From Dentipellis sp. KUC8613 (lineage: Eukaryota; Basidiomycota; Agaricomycetes; Russulales; Hericiaceae), in contig NSJX01000002.1 in the NCBI GenBank assembly GCA_002286715.1, positions 1-64,000 on the forward strand: DNA of 64,000 nucleotides, in the 5' to 3' direction. The position numbers and the translations under genes are program-made. The first letter of the stretch is position 1. Every line of letters starts with the position of its first letter. The notes under the pieces were generated by a model. The model ran no database searches. It saw only the letters and a program-made list of their open reading frames with translations, and was not told the DNA's origin. Shown here piece after piece: positions 1-11,875 of the stretch.

Positions 1-437
1 ACGACCAAACCGACCAATTTGGTCTCACGTGAGGAACAAATTGGTCGAAATTGGTCGATTGGTCTGCGGCTTGGAATGGCGGTCTTCCCCATCGCATGGC
101 AGTTGACATGATGCCGGGATCTCAGATCTCCTGAGGAACCAAACTGCGCGTCTGCCGCGGCGTCAATTACATATGCCACTCCCCGAATATTCTTACTTCC
201 AATAAACTACATACTATGCTAGAAGAAACCCTCCCTTTCTCATTGCGTAGGTTTCGTTTAGCACCGAGGCCGTATGGGGCAAGTTGACGACTCACAGAAT
301 GAGGCGGCACCGGGCGACTTCGCGGGGCCGGCCCCAACTGACTCATCTCTCATTTCTAGTGATGCGGAAACCACGCGCTGGCAGGCGTTGGCTTCACCCT
401 CTCTGCCCCAGGTAATTCAACACAACCATACCGTGTC
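1..437. other. Leading intergenic stretch with a small inverted repeat
   Basis: No gene is supported. Bases 9-45 hold a 9-bp inverted repeat (gaccaattt / aaattggtc) whose loop contains the perfect palindrome ctcacgtgag. A second aaattggtc follows at once. The rest is the upstream region of the first transporter gene. An alternative open frame at 274-561 overlaps the transporter start in another frame and is not believed. Confidence 0.4.
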
Positions 438-2272
438 ATGTCGACGCCAGAGCGCAGCGAGAGGCCGGACGAGGAGACACCGCTCTTGCCATCTCGAAGC
501 TCGAGTAGGGAGGCTGCCAGGACGCGGACTCCTCTACCGAAATTGCAGCTATCGCTTTTGATCTTCTTGCAGATGGCAGACCCGATAACCTCGCAATGTA
601 TATTCCCATTTGTGAACCAAGTGAGTTTTTTCTATCGGATGTGTGGAAAGTTGTTGACGTGGTACAGCTCATCCGCGATTTAGACATTACGCATGGCGAC
701 GAAGAAAAGGTTGGGTACTATGCAGGTCTCATAGTGGGTCCTCGAGCGTCAAATTAAACTTGGTAAAATTCACTGACAAGATTGTACTTCTAGGAAGCCT
801 TGTTCTACGTTGCGCAAGCAATCACGGTCCTGCAATGGAGCCGTTTGTCTGACTACGTGGGCCGCAAGCCTATCGTCATCGTCGGTTTGTCTGGAATAAT
901 GATATCTATGGTTTGCTTCGGACTGTCAAGGTCTTATGCAATGCTCATGGTCAGGTAACGAATGTTGCTCGCTTTCTGTTGTACCACACAGTTCTCACTT
1001 GCACATTTTCAGCCGTTGCATATGCGGAGCGCTGAACGGAAACGTCGGGCTTATCAAGAGCCTAGTAGCCGAAATAACGGACGAGACAAATCTCTCTCGG
1101 GCGATACCACTTATGACAGTTGCATGGGCCGTTGGGAGTACAATTGGGTAAGCACAATTCACAAGCTTGACTGTGTTGGCGAGGCTGACCCGAATTATAG
1201 TCCGCTCATCGGCGGATTACTTGCACGTCCAGCGCAGCGTTTTCCGAAGTTGTTCAGCCAACCATTCTGGACCACATACCCTTACTTTCTTCCATGCGCG
1301 GCAGTTGCCGGCTACGTCCTGCTCTTATTGATTGCCATTGTTCTATTTATGAAAGAGGTCAGCGAGCTCTCCGAACCGCAGCGCATGCGTCATCTTTAAT
1401 ATCTGCTGACTCCACGTCACAACACCAGCCCGTCCATAAGGACCCGCCCGTCTCCGAGGCCGACATCGCGCAAAGCGTGCCTGTCGCGGAATTAGCGGAG
1501 GGCGCTACGATTGAGCACGACGAAGCGATCTTTCCCCTCCAGGCCCCGAAACCAACAAATGAACACCCACTACCGCTCCGCGAGGTCCTCACCGGGCGTG
1601 TTATCTTGGCTATCTCCAACTACGCTACCCTCGGGCTCCTCGACGTCGCACTCTTCGCACTGTTTCCGCTCTTCATGTCTACGCCCATCACGTTAGGTGG
1701 ATTGGGCGTCTCCCCAGCGACAATCGGCCTTTGCCTCGGCGCATTTGGTCTTTCGAACGGACTCTTACAGATGCTGGTCTATTCCCGAATTGTGGAAGCC
1801 TGGGGCCCCAAGCGCCTTTTTGTAGTGTCTTTGGGGTGTTTCATCCCCATCTGGGCATTCTTCCCCCTCATCAACGCAATTGCCCGTGCACACGGACTGT
1901 CCAACCCTGTCTGGGTCGCAGTCGGCACGCAAATTCTCTTATGGGTGATCATGGATATGGCCTATGGTATGTCCCCGTCTGCCGTGTATTCATATCCGGC
2001 AACCTAAACGCTGTCTACTAGGCGCCATCTATGTGTTCCTCATCTCCGCCGTGCCCAACAAGCGGTCCCTCGGCGCCACGAACGGGCTTGCGCAGACGGT
2101 TATCTCCCTGCAGCGGGCAGTCGGACCTGTTCTCTCGACGTCGTTGTTTGCCTTCACGCTGGAAAGAAACATCCTCGGCGGACAGGGCGTCTATGTCGCC
2201 CTTATCGTGCTGTCCGGCTTTGCGGTGGGCGTGGCTTCGAAGCTACCAAGAAAGCCCTGGAAGCACGATTAG
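438..2272 (+). CDS. MFS transporter (DHA1-like), first of a tandem pair
   Basis: This is a probable plasma- or vacuolar-membrane secondary transporter of the major facilitator superfamily, resembling fungal YCR023C/ZIF-like proteins; the substrate is unknown. Seven exons: 438-620, 668-733, 794-954, 1013-1147, 1201-1357, 1429-1966, 2022-2272, about 496 aa. All junctions are GT-AG and in phase. After a polar N-terminus with a DEETPLL segment comes the first membrane helix. The loop 2-3 motif A is visible as LSDYVGRKP in exon 3, and a long acidic central loop separates the two six-helix halves. The start was chosen because it gives the same N-terminal layout as the neighbour at 2758. Membrane topology was judged by eye from hydrophobic runs. 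Family assignment is firm; substrate is not. Confidence 0.85.
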
Positions 2273-2757
2273 GATCCCCGCTCGAGATTGCCCCCATGAT
2301 TCTAGGGTGCGACAGGTTCGCCTATGAACGAAGGCTGACAGCGTTAAATCGATTACCGAGCATAGAGTGCTCACCCCCATGTGCTGACGTCGGATGCTTA
2401 GAAAAGCTCGCTCTCATACATTCAAGACTTATAGCTAGCCTATATGTACACTGTGTGCTGCTTCATGCAGAGTCTTCTGCATTGATTCAATGACTATGGT
2501 AGTGTTCTTCACCGACTCAGTGACAGCTGTTAAGCGCCGGGAGCACGTGGACGAGCGCTTATACAGTTTTCGAGGTTGCTGAAGGCCCGGGATATGTCAT
2601 AGAGTCATCTCATTTCCAAAATGTTGTCCTCTTACGTTCGAGTCAACTCCGAGGTTCAGCGCTCGGTGGGTTGTTCCAGGACCACCATCTTGCCCCCTTC
2701 CTTCAGAGCTCAGGCAGCTCGTATTTACACTCGATAAGTACGATCGGTCACGCCATC
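2273..2757. other. Intergenic region between the two MFS genes
   Basis: No gene is seen. This holds the 3' flank of the first transporter and the promoter of the second. No convincing TATA box or repeat was recognised. Confidence 0.4.
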
Positions 2758-4598
2758 ATGTCCACTTCCACGACCGAGCACGATGGGAGGGATGAAGAAA
2801 CCCCGCTTCTGCGTCCATCAAGCCCCGATGGGAAAACAACCAAGAAAAGGACACCCCTGCCAATGGGCCAGATGACAATCTTGCTCTTGCTGCAGCTCGC
2901 GGAACCAATAACGTCGCAGTGTATCTTACCTTTCATCAATCAGGTAAGTAACCCCCGTCCGAGGGTATGCCTCTCAGAAGCACTGATTTGCACATGGTCA
3001 GCTCATTGGTGAGCTGGACATTACAGGGGGAGATGAGACGAAAGTGGGATACTATGCCGGGCTTATAGTGAGTGCGAGTGCGCGTGGTGTCCTCGGGCAA
3101 ACCGAACTGACCAACTATCGCAGGAATCTCTGTTCTTTGTGGCGGAGGCAATTACAGTCCTGCAATGGAGCAGACTGTCAGATCATGTGGGCCGTAAGCC
3201 TATACTTCTCATAGGCACCTTCGGCATGATCATCTCAATGGTGTCCTTTGGGCTCTCAAGGACGTTTTGGACCTTGGTTATCAGGTAAGTATTGCGTATA
3301 TAATCTTATCAGAAATGTATAAATCTGACGAAAACTATGTGACAGTCGATGCATATGCGGAGCCCTTAACGGAAACATTGGGGTGATGAAAAGTATGGTG
3401 GCCGATATAACGGATGAGACCAATCTGTCACAGGCTTTGTCTTTAATGCCTGTGACATGGGCCGTTGGTAGTACCATCGGGTTCGTTCTTCTGCTTTTGG
3501 TCTCTGCAAACAACCTTACTAAACTGTATGGCAGACCACTCATGGGCGGACAATTGTCGCGTCCTGCGACGCGCTTCCCGGAAATTTTCGGGAGCCCCTT
3601 CTGGAGACAATACCCCTACTTCCTCCCGTGTGGAGTCGCCGCAGCGTTCACCACGCTGTCGCTCGTCCTAGCTGCCTTCTTTTTGAAGGAGGTCAGTGCT
3701 TTCGCTGTCGAGAGCCGCATGGTCGCTGACATCACTGCAGTCTCTTCCGAAAGACACCTCTTCCACCCACCCGCCCTCCTCCGATGCGTTGCGAAGTCAG
3801 GCGGTCATGGACCTCGCAGAGGGTGCCACACTCGAGCACACCGACCCATCGTACCCCGTGTCCTCCTCCGACTCGCGGGAGAAACCGCTGCCGCTAAGGG
3901 CACTTCTGACTGCCCCTGTGGTGCTATCCGTTTCTAATTATGCTACGCTCGCTCTGCTGGACATCGCGCTGTTTGCTCTCATGCCCCTCTTCATGTCCAC
4001 GCATATCGAGCACGGAGGATTAGGGCTTCCTCCGTCGACGATTGGTCTATGTTTAGGTATCTTCGGGCTATCGAACGGCGTCTTTCAGGCCCTGTTCTTT
4101 ACTCGGATTGTGGACTATTGGGGGCCCAAGCTCGTCTTCATGGCAGCGATGTCGTCATTCATACCCATCTTTGCACTCTTCCCCGTCACGAACACGCTGG
4201 CGCGCGCGTTCGGCCTATCGACCCCTGTCTGGATTGGTGTGGCAGCACAGTTTACGGTCATGATCCTGATGGATATGGCATATGGTATGTGCTCCGCCGT
4301 CTGATTGTGCGTTTAGGTTGACGGATGTACGGTGGCAGGTTGCGTCTTCGTGTTCATCCTTTCCTCCGCCCCGAACAAACGGTCGCTGGGTGCGACGAAC
4401 GGACTGGCTCAGACTGTGATCTCCGTCCAGCGGGCTATCGGTCCAGTCATGTCCACGTCGCTCTTCGCCCTCTCCGTCGAGAAGAACATCATGGGAGGGC
4501 ACGGCGTCTACTTTTTCCTTATCGTTCTCTGTTGTCTCTCTCTAATTTTAGCCGCAAAGCTCCCTCGCAGAGCTTGGAATGCAAAGACAGAAGAATAG
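2758..4598 (+). CDS. MFS transporter (DHA1-like), second of a tandem pair
   Basis: Tandem paralogue of the gene at 438. Seven exons: 2758-2943, 3002-3067, 3124-3284, 3346-3480, 3535-3691, 3741-4284, 4339-4598, about 502 aa. Exons 2 to 5 have exactly the same lengths as in the first copy (66, 161, 135 and 157 nt), and intron positions are identical. Motif A reads LSDHVGRKP. The N-terminus again carries DEETPLL, and the C-terminal half keeps the PNKRSLGATNGLAQT segment. An upstream in-frame ATG at 2671 would add 29 residues; the later ATG is preferred because it matches the paralogue. The role is presumably export or uptake of a small molecule, substrate unknown. The two copies have diverged mainly in the central loop. 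Confidence 0.85.
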
Positions 4599-6459
4599 AA
4601 GTTTTCTGATGGAGACCCATGACCTATTTCACCGCACGCCTGTTATTAGAAACGACATAGAACCCCTGGCAATAATAGCTACATGAATTTCCCAACGTTG
4701 CAGACGAACATGCCGCCGGTTGGAGCGTACCCGGAGGAGCGGGGAGGTCGCAGAAGGGAAGGACCATTATCGATTCTTCCGAGGTCCGCTTCTTCCGTAC
4801 CGGTCGCGGACGCGGTGCCGAGATTACAGCATTTCGGCTCGTTTGCACCCACGCCTTATGTGCCTTTAAGATGGATATTCGCAGGGTTATCGGCGGTGCG
4901 TATAATGTTTGTAGCGGTTGCACGAAACTAATTGGGAAGGTTTGGTCAATGCATACTCGTCCTGACGGCGCTGTGTGCGCTCTGCGTCTCTTCAATGAGC
5001 GATGAAGGTAGAAGCGAAGCCAGTCAACAACCCTATCAGACCTATGTCAAGAGATCCATTGTGCTGGGATGGTTCGTTAGCCTTGGCGATGGACTTCGCC
5101 GCTTGGCGTACCAGGCGCCTACCTAAATCGTGTTCTTACTTACCGCATGCAACTGCACAGCGACTGCAAGGACGCTTCTGGTGTCCATGGATGTTGTGTT
5201 GAAGCAATAGGGGTGTTTCGCCGCGATGCGTCGAGCCAAGCGACTTAAGACGCCTGTAAGCACCTCATGTTTTTCATCCTTAGGAACCGGCATCTCAACA
5301 AACTACTTCGGAGCTGGCCTTAGACAACGGCCTTGTAGTTCCTGTTTCATCTTAGACCGCGACGGAGCGCTATCTCCTCGTCGAATACCGGGATGACGCT
5401 GTCAAAGCGACGATCTTCACGGTTCCGAATGGACTTCGTGCGGGGTAGATCGACTCTGGCAGATTGGTCCACGTCCTCGACAAGGATTGTTGGCATGCCC
5501 GATTACATCCCCCGGTACCTCAGCCTCGTCGCCAGATCCTTCAACAAGATAAGGTCGCAGGCAGACAGACCTCATCGGCTCGAAGGCAGATAATCTCCAA
5601 GGATCTACTGCCTACTCCAACTCTCTTTGAAAGCGGCCTCAATACCAAAATATCTTGCTGCCTCCTTATCAGGAACGCAAACAGGCCGGTCTTTCAGCCA
5701 GTACCGCCCCGACATTTCACGAGGCTCGTTGTCTCAAGTATCGTCTATCCCCTACCGGTATTTCTGCATGTCTTGGCACTACGTTCCTCTCAATGTAACG
5801 GGAGCCATTCCACAAGCCGCCGAGCACCGACGCACGCCGTTGAATACTGCGCCTATTTTCTTCGGCGTACCTCGGCATTCCTGGCTATCCTTTTACTAAT
5901 TCAGCGTTTTCGGTCTCCTTACATTTTCCTATCATATTTTCAGTGGAAATTCACCTGGTCGGTGTGTATAGTCACCCGACTCCCTCATTGCACTGTTGAT
6001 TGCTGGATGGGGAACTGGCTATCGCTTCCGCCATCAGCGACCTGAGAAGCGTGTTCAAGGTCGAGGAACGGTCGTGACTGGAATAGCACGCGGCTCCTGC
6101 GATATCCGTAAATAAACCTCATTCACACATACCGCCGTGTCCTGCTGATCTGCGCTGATCTGTAGACCATGTAGACCGCCCGCTCACATGTGCAGGCCCG
6201 TGTTCTCTCCAATGCGTACCGCGAGATCCGGGACAGCGTCGCATTTTGTCTGTATTTCTCATGGCTATTCCGCTGAATTCGCGTCACATTCGCTGGCTCC
6301 ATGGGTCGGCGACGGTACAGCCTGCTGTCAGCCGGTGAAAATATTGTTCGGAGGCAGTTGACTCAAGTTGGAACGCTGCCCGATTCAGGAAGCCTATAAT
6401 GAACGGCGGCCATTGACAGGTACCATATATTTATGATGACTACAATATACAATCCGTGT
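4599..6459. other. Gene-poor stretch
   Basis: Open frames here are short, overlap on both strands and show no recognisable domain or consistent splice pattern. No gene is called. It may contain decayed coding or transposon sequence, but I could not identify a family. Confidence 0.4.
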
Positions 6460-7089
6460 CTAATAACCTTTGCCCTTGACTGATTCAGACTGAACTGGTC
6501 CGGCACCCGTGATCCTTCCATCCTCGCTTCCAAATGCAGGCGGGTGTGATTCGGCGTGGGCCTGCAGCTGGGTCACTGTTCCTGCCCGCGCTGACATTCT
6601 GATGAGCAAGCAGGCGGTCCACAAGTCACCACCGAGGTTTCGCTGCAGATCGGAGAGCGACAGACGGCCAGGCCCGCTTCTTCGCTCTTGCTGGCCGCCT
6701 GGATCACCCGCGGCGTCCTGTGTTGGAGGACGATTTGGGCAATCGCAACTGCGCGGGCGATGTTCCTCTTCTCTGTCAAACACGCGGATATCAATGCAGG
6801 TGGAGCAGGGGGTGACGAGCATCCGTAGTTGCCCGCACGAAGAGTGTTTCATGTGGCACACTCGAAACACCCGCTTCTCGAGGAGACGATCCATGCGGCG
6901 CCAGCATAGCAAACGTTGGCTTCGTCCACCTGGAAGACGCACCCGTCGTCGTCCGGGATTGGTGTTTTGCTCTACGACAGTCTGGTACATACGGACAGCT
7001 AAGAATACCCCGAACACGACAACGTATGCTCTCATATTGCGCTCTGATTTACTGATTTGTCTTCTAGAACTCATCTCATTTTTTTTCAT
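6460..7089 (-). other. Possible small cysteine-rich protein region (uncertain)
   Basis: A 209-codon minus-strand frame is open here. Near 7033 it has a hydrophobic start (MRAYVVVFGVFLA) that looks like a signal peptide. Several Cys-rich stretches lie downstream, but in different frames, for example CSTC and CDCP in one frame and CGPPACSSEC in another. This suggests either a spliced small secreted protein or a decayed one. I could not build a single in-phase model, and a plus-strand frame overlaps the same bases. Treat as a candidate only. Confidence 0.2.
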
Positions 7090-7700
7090 GTAGTCGTACC
7101 GCTCTGGCGCTGACGGACGTAGCCAGTACCGTCAGCGTCACAAATCGTACTAATTATAAGCTCAAGGATACGACTCGGAAGCCGTAAATTCATCAATGTT
7201 GTCATTGAAATCCTGACAGTTGAGCTAGGTGCATGTCCCCATTTGGCCAGACCGATACTCGGAACGCTTGGTTTGACGCTGGCAAGTGTGACATCGGAAC
7301 GTCGTCACGTAACGTACAATATTGGAGACTAGGGCAAGGCGTCTCGCTCTTCGTGCCGTGCGTCTGACGGAGCTGTATCTGGACGCGATATCTCCTGGAT
7401 TATTTTCGCACAAACCCCTCCCCTTTCGGTCTTGCCAGCGCGGCTTCACACCCTGGACTGCCCGACCCCTTACAGAAGGTTTGCGTCCACCCATCGGATG
7501 CAAACGGAATCTCTTCTCCCTCTCCATGAAGTTGGCAACCCTCTGACCGAATGTTCCTCGATCGCCCGAGGCCGATTTTGAGGTGACGACACTGTGTGGT
7601 CTCCAATGCGATCTCACGTGCGGGCAGACCACGGCTACCATGGCGCGGGCGCGCGTCGAAGCAGAGTTAGTCTGAACCGTAACCGCATGCCGTTTCGCGG
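7090..7700. other. Intergenic, upstream region of the oxalate decarboxylase gene
   Basis: No gene is supported. Overlapping open frames on both strands show no domain. The last part is the promoter of the gene at 7800. Confidence 0.4.
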
Positions 7701-7708
7701 TATAAAAG
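7701..7708 (+). promoter_or_regulatory. TATA box of oxalate decarboxylase gene
   Basis: A consensus tataaaag lies 92-99 bases before the start codon at 7800, the usual distance for a fungal core promoter with a short 5' UTR. Confidence 0.7.
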
Positions 7709-7799
7709 GCTGCTGTCCAAGCGATGGAATGGACAAGGTTCACCTTCCAACACTCCTACCCTCCACACCTCAGCGCTCACAGCTCCAGCAGTCGCCAAC

Positions 7800-10046
7800 A
7801 TGGTCAAGTTCTCTGCCTCCCTTGTGTTCCTGATCACCCTCGCAGTCTCTGCCTACGGTGCACCAGCTGCCAATGGCACGGAGACCGCGACGTCCTCAGT
7901 CGCGCCCGCGTCTTCTGCAGCATCGGCATCCTCTGCAGCGTCCGCGCCTGCATCAAGTGTCACCCCTCCAGCAAACTCTACCGACGCGTCCTCCACGATA
8001 GTCATTTCGGAGACGGCGACTGTGAAGCCTGTCAGCGACGACCCGAACGCGCCCATCTACCAGCCTGGCACCAACCCTGGTAGCACTCCAGAGGCAATCC
8101 GGGGTAGCTTGGGTGCGAGTGTCCTCGGGCCTCAGAACATTGCGATCGACCAGCAGAACCCTGATTTCCTGGCGCCTCCCTCTACGGACAATGGAGATGT
8201 GTAAGTTCCTCTTTAATTAGCAAGAAGCGCAGTTCTGATCCACGAGTTAGGCCCAACGCGAAGTGGCCGTTCGGTCTGAGCCACAACCGTCTGCAGACGG
8301 GCGGCTGGGCCAGGCAGCAGAACAGTACGTGGTCTCACAGTTTCCACCCTCTGACGCAACATGTGCTGATTTTCGGCTCATGACAGTCGAAGTGATGCCG
8401 ATCGCCACCGGTATGGCCATTCGGTCGCTATACAGCTTGGAATAAAATTTCTAACAACCATCCCATGACCAGAGATGGCCGGCGTGAACATGCGTCTGGA
8501 GGCGGGCGCAATTCGGTACGTCGCAACTGGGGATGCCCTTTCTCCACGTTTTTCTGACACTTTTGTTTTACAGTGAACTACATTGGCACAAGACTGCCGA
8601 GGTACGCCGCGATCTCGTCTGCTTTTTTAGGACAGCTCTAATCAGTACGCGGTGTAGTGGGCTTACGTGATTAAGGTAAAGCAGCTTTGGGCACTTGATC
8701 GCACGTTGCTCACACATGAGTTTCTGCTATAGGGATCTACCCAGATTACTTCCGTCAACCAGGACGGCCAGAACTATATTGCGACAGTGGTAAGTTTCTA
8801 CTGCTTTTGTGTGTCCGAGACAGTCAGCTCAAGTCTACGCGGTACGTATAGAACCCCGGTGATCTGTGGTACTTCCCTCCTGGCATCCCACACTCTCTGC
8901 AAGCCACCGGTGACGGAGGCGAGGGCTCGGAGTTCCTTCTGGTAAGTGTTATCTGAAGGCCGCATATAGCAATGTTCTCACAAGCTTGTTTGACTGCAGG
9001 TGTTCGATGACGGCGCGTTCAGTGACGACTCGACCTTCCTGGTAAGTTCTGTACACAGTATCGTCGGCGATCAGGACCTGACCACGGTCGCTTATCGTGC
9101 AGCTCACGGACTGGCTTGCGCACGTCCCGATGGATGTCATCGCGAAGAACTTCCAGACGAACATTACCACGTTCGAGCACATCCCCTCGGAGCAGCTGTA
9201 CATCTTCCCCTCTGGTTCGGAGCTCCGTTTCTCCTGCCCTCTGCACGCGCTCACCTGTGCATCTTGCAGAGCCACCCGCGGATAATGCGCAGCCCCCCTC
9301 TGACCCCCAGGGCCAGATCCCGGAGCCGTTCTCCTTCGCCATGTCCCAGATGAAGCCGACTCAGCTCCAGGGCGGTACTGTCAAGATTGTCGACTCTAGC
9401 ATCTTCAACATCTCGAAGACGATTGCGGTCGCTGAGTTGACTGTCGAGCCCGGTGCCATCCGCGAGCTCCACGTAAGTTTACATGTTGCCGAAAATGAGT
9501 CTCTTGCTCAAAGTATATGTTCCAGTGGCACCCCACGCAGGATGAGTGGACCTTCTACCTGTTCGTACCATCTTTGCTTCGCCGACGGACCCCGCACTGA
9601 CGATGCACACAGGAGCGGCTCTTCCCGTGTCACGATCTTCGCTTCGTCGAGCAACGCCCGCACCTTCGACTTCCAGGCCGGTGATGTCGGATACGTCCCT
9701 GCCTCCTACGGTGAGCGTCCGCCCCTCTGCACGCTCATCTCCTCCCATACTTACCTGCATCCCCAGGCCACTACGTCGAGAACGTCGGCAACGACACACT
9801 GCACTTCCTCGAGATCTTCAAGACCGGTACGCTCTCCTCTCCCTTCACATCTTCCCACCCACCATGCTAAACGCTTCTCCCGCAGACCGCTTCCAGGACA
9901 TCAGCCTGCAGCAGTGGCTCGCTCTGACCCCGCCCGACCTCGTCAAGGCCCATCTCGGTCTCTCGGACGAGGCCATCTCGCACCTGAGCAAGACGAAGCA
10001 GATCGTCGTCGGCGGCTCCGGCACGAACTCCAACGCCTCGGATTAA
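7800..10046 (+). CDS. Secreted bicupin oxalate decarboxylase
   Basis: Converts oxalate to formate and CO2 outside the cell, limiting oxalate and acidity during wood decay. Fifteen exons: 7800-8200, 8251-8324, 8387-8410, 8473-8515, 8574-8601, 8658-8675, 8733-8789, 8852-8941, 9000-9041, 9103-9214, 9270-9472, 9526-9560, 9613-9710, 9767-9826, 9886-10046. They total 1446 nt, in frame throughout, 481 aa. Residues 1-20 are a signal peptide; about 25-65 is an Ala/Ser/Pro-rich linker. Cupin 1 has H184, H186, E190 and H229; cupin 2 has H364, H366, E371 and H410. Both spacings match the two manganese sites of Bacillus OxdC (45 and 46 residues from first to last His). The catalytic lid reads SDDST (253-257), where OxdC has SENST. 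Exon 6 is only 18 nt. An oxalate oxidase activity cannot be excluded from sequence. Confidence 0.92.
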
Positions 10047-11756
10047 GCAGCCCACGGCCACCCACGCGTTGATCACTGTAAATTATGCGGCTCTGGCTCG
10101 TTGGGCGCATGGTGGTGATATGGACTAGACTGATTTTGGCTACGGTTTTGGTTTTGGCTTCGGACTCGGACTCGGTATTCTTCCTTCGATAGCTTGCTTT
10201 GACTTATGCCTTCAAGACTCGTTGCGACTGATGACCTGACCTGCTTCACATACTATACGCTACTTACGACTCCGATGTTTAATGTACGAATTGAATGACC
10301 ATCATTGTTCTGTGTTCTCCTCGATGGCCACTGTGGCGCTCAGAGTCAGTGCAGGGAGCAGCTGAAGGACACGACGTCCTACGACCGGCTATGACGAACC
10401 TGCATTCGCCGGTCTTAGAGAGATCCCCTGTGATCTCGCCTTCCTCCATGGAGCTGGAGATGCATTCGGAACGTCGATCATGGCGTCTGATCATGATCAG
10501 ACTTTGGCATCAGGCTTCCCCGAGTCAGACCGCGGTGCGTGCATGCACTATACGTCAGTGTCCTTGTCGTGCATCATCCCGATGGCACCGTCGACGTCCC
10601 TCCCGTGGTCACTGGCCCGGGCGCCCCGCAGCTGCCATAAGTATTCAGTATGTCGATGCCTCCGAGTGATGCGAGAGCAGCGGCAGGAGACTCGGGCCGG
10701 CGGTCGCAGGTACCCTGTCTTCCCCGGAATTTCGATAGTTCATTTTGCGCGTGGCTTCGGGAGGATTGGGGACGCTGAAGGTCGCCGACAGCAACGAGTC
10801 GGAGGCGACGAGGCGAGTGTGCCTGTGAGGTCTTCCTTCCGAAGACATTCCGAACGGATCTCCCAGCGCCAATTATCAGAAGCCACTCCGATCCGCACTG
10901 GCACTGACCTTCCCCAAGTCATCCACCACTGCTCTGAGCCCTCGCGGCTAGGGCGAACCACGACTTCGCAGTCTCCGTCATGTCGGCCTCGAGGACCCAA
11001 AATTCTCACAATTCTTCTCATGCATGGCGTCGCTTGCCATGCGGATCAACCGCCGACGAATGAGAATTGCAAGGTGGTCGCATGCGATGAACAGGATGCT
11101 TTGCGATTCTGCGACAACCCGACCAAGACCGGCCATGGTTCACGACTTCGCATGCGCGGGCTCGTTGGGCCGTGTTCGTACGATATGCTATGCGAAAAGG
11201 ACGCAAGCGAGGAGGGTTCTGCAGATCATCGTAAGCAATCGTTCACGCAGTCGAACACTGCTGTGCGAGAAGGAACTTACTCACCTGGGTTGGGTTGGTA
11301 AGTAGCTTTCGCACTATAGGGCGATTTTGAAGTGGTCTGGAATGATACGATAGAACCGACGCTGCAGGTCTAGGTGACGAACTCGGTCCGCATGAAGCTT
11401 CCGCCGCCTCGCTTCACATTCCCGAGATGCAACGCGTTCAAAGAAAAATCCATTTCGCAGCGATATCATTTGGGAAACGCCATCTACACAACGATCTCTG
11501 GCCCCAGTTCTGCCATGGAGCTCCATCGTTCCTTCGCAACCAAGTGGGAGTGCTGTGGAGCAAACCACACATCACCTTCCCGATGTCACTCACGTGACCT
11601 TCATGGTCGGCCCCCATTGGCGGAAATTACGCCCCGCGACGGGTGGTTGTCTCCCGCTTAGCCTCAAGAGCCTGCCGCTTAGTGCACCGCCGTAATCATG
11701 ACACGACGATTGCCTTCTCCGGCGCGTCGCAGAGGCTCGAACGGCGGCGGGCGCCT
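10047..11756. other. Intergenic, no supported gene
   Basis: The longest open frame (10480-11301, plus strand, 273 codons) has low-complexity, compositionally random translation and no recognisable motif. No exon-like chain was found. The last 100 bases act as the upstream region of the AA14 gene. Confidence 0.4.
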
Positions 11757-11765
11757 TATTTATAT
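11757..11765 (+). promoter_or_regulatory. TATA-like element of AA14 gene
   Basis: An AT-rich tatttatat lies about 111 bases before the ATG at 11876 in otherwise GC-rich DNA. It is a plausible but non-consensus TATA box. Confidence 0.35.
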
Positions 11766-11875
11766 CCTGCGCATCACTTGCGCGGCCGTCCGACTCTGTT
11801 TCCTCCCCTCTAGACAGCGTTTGACTCTCCTTTTCCCTCCCATTCGTTAGTTCCCGGACTTGAAGCCTTGCCATC

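Noticed and set aside
10480..11301. 273-codon plus-strand frame between the decarboxylase and AA14 genes
   Set aside because: Compositionally random translation, no recognisable motif and no neighbouring exons.
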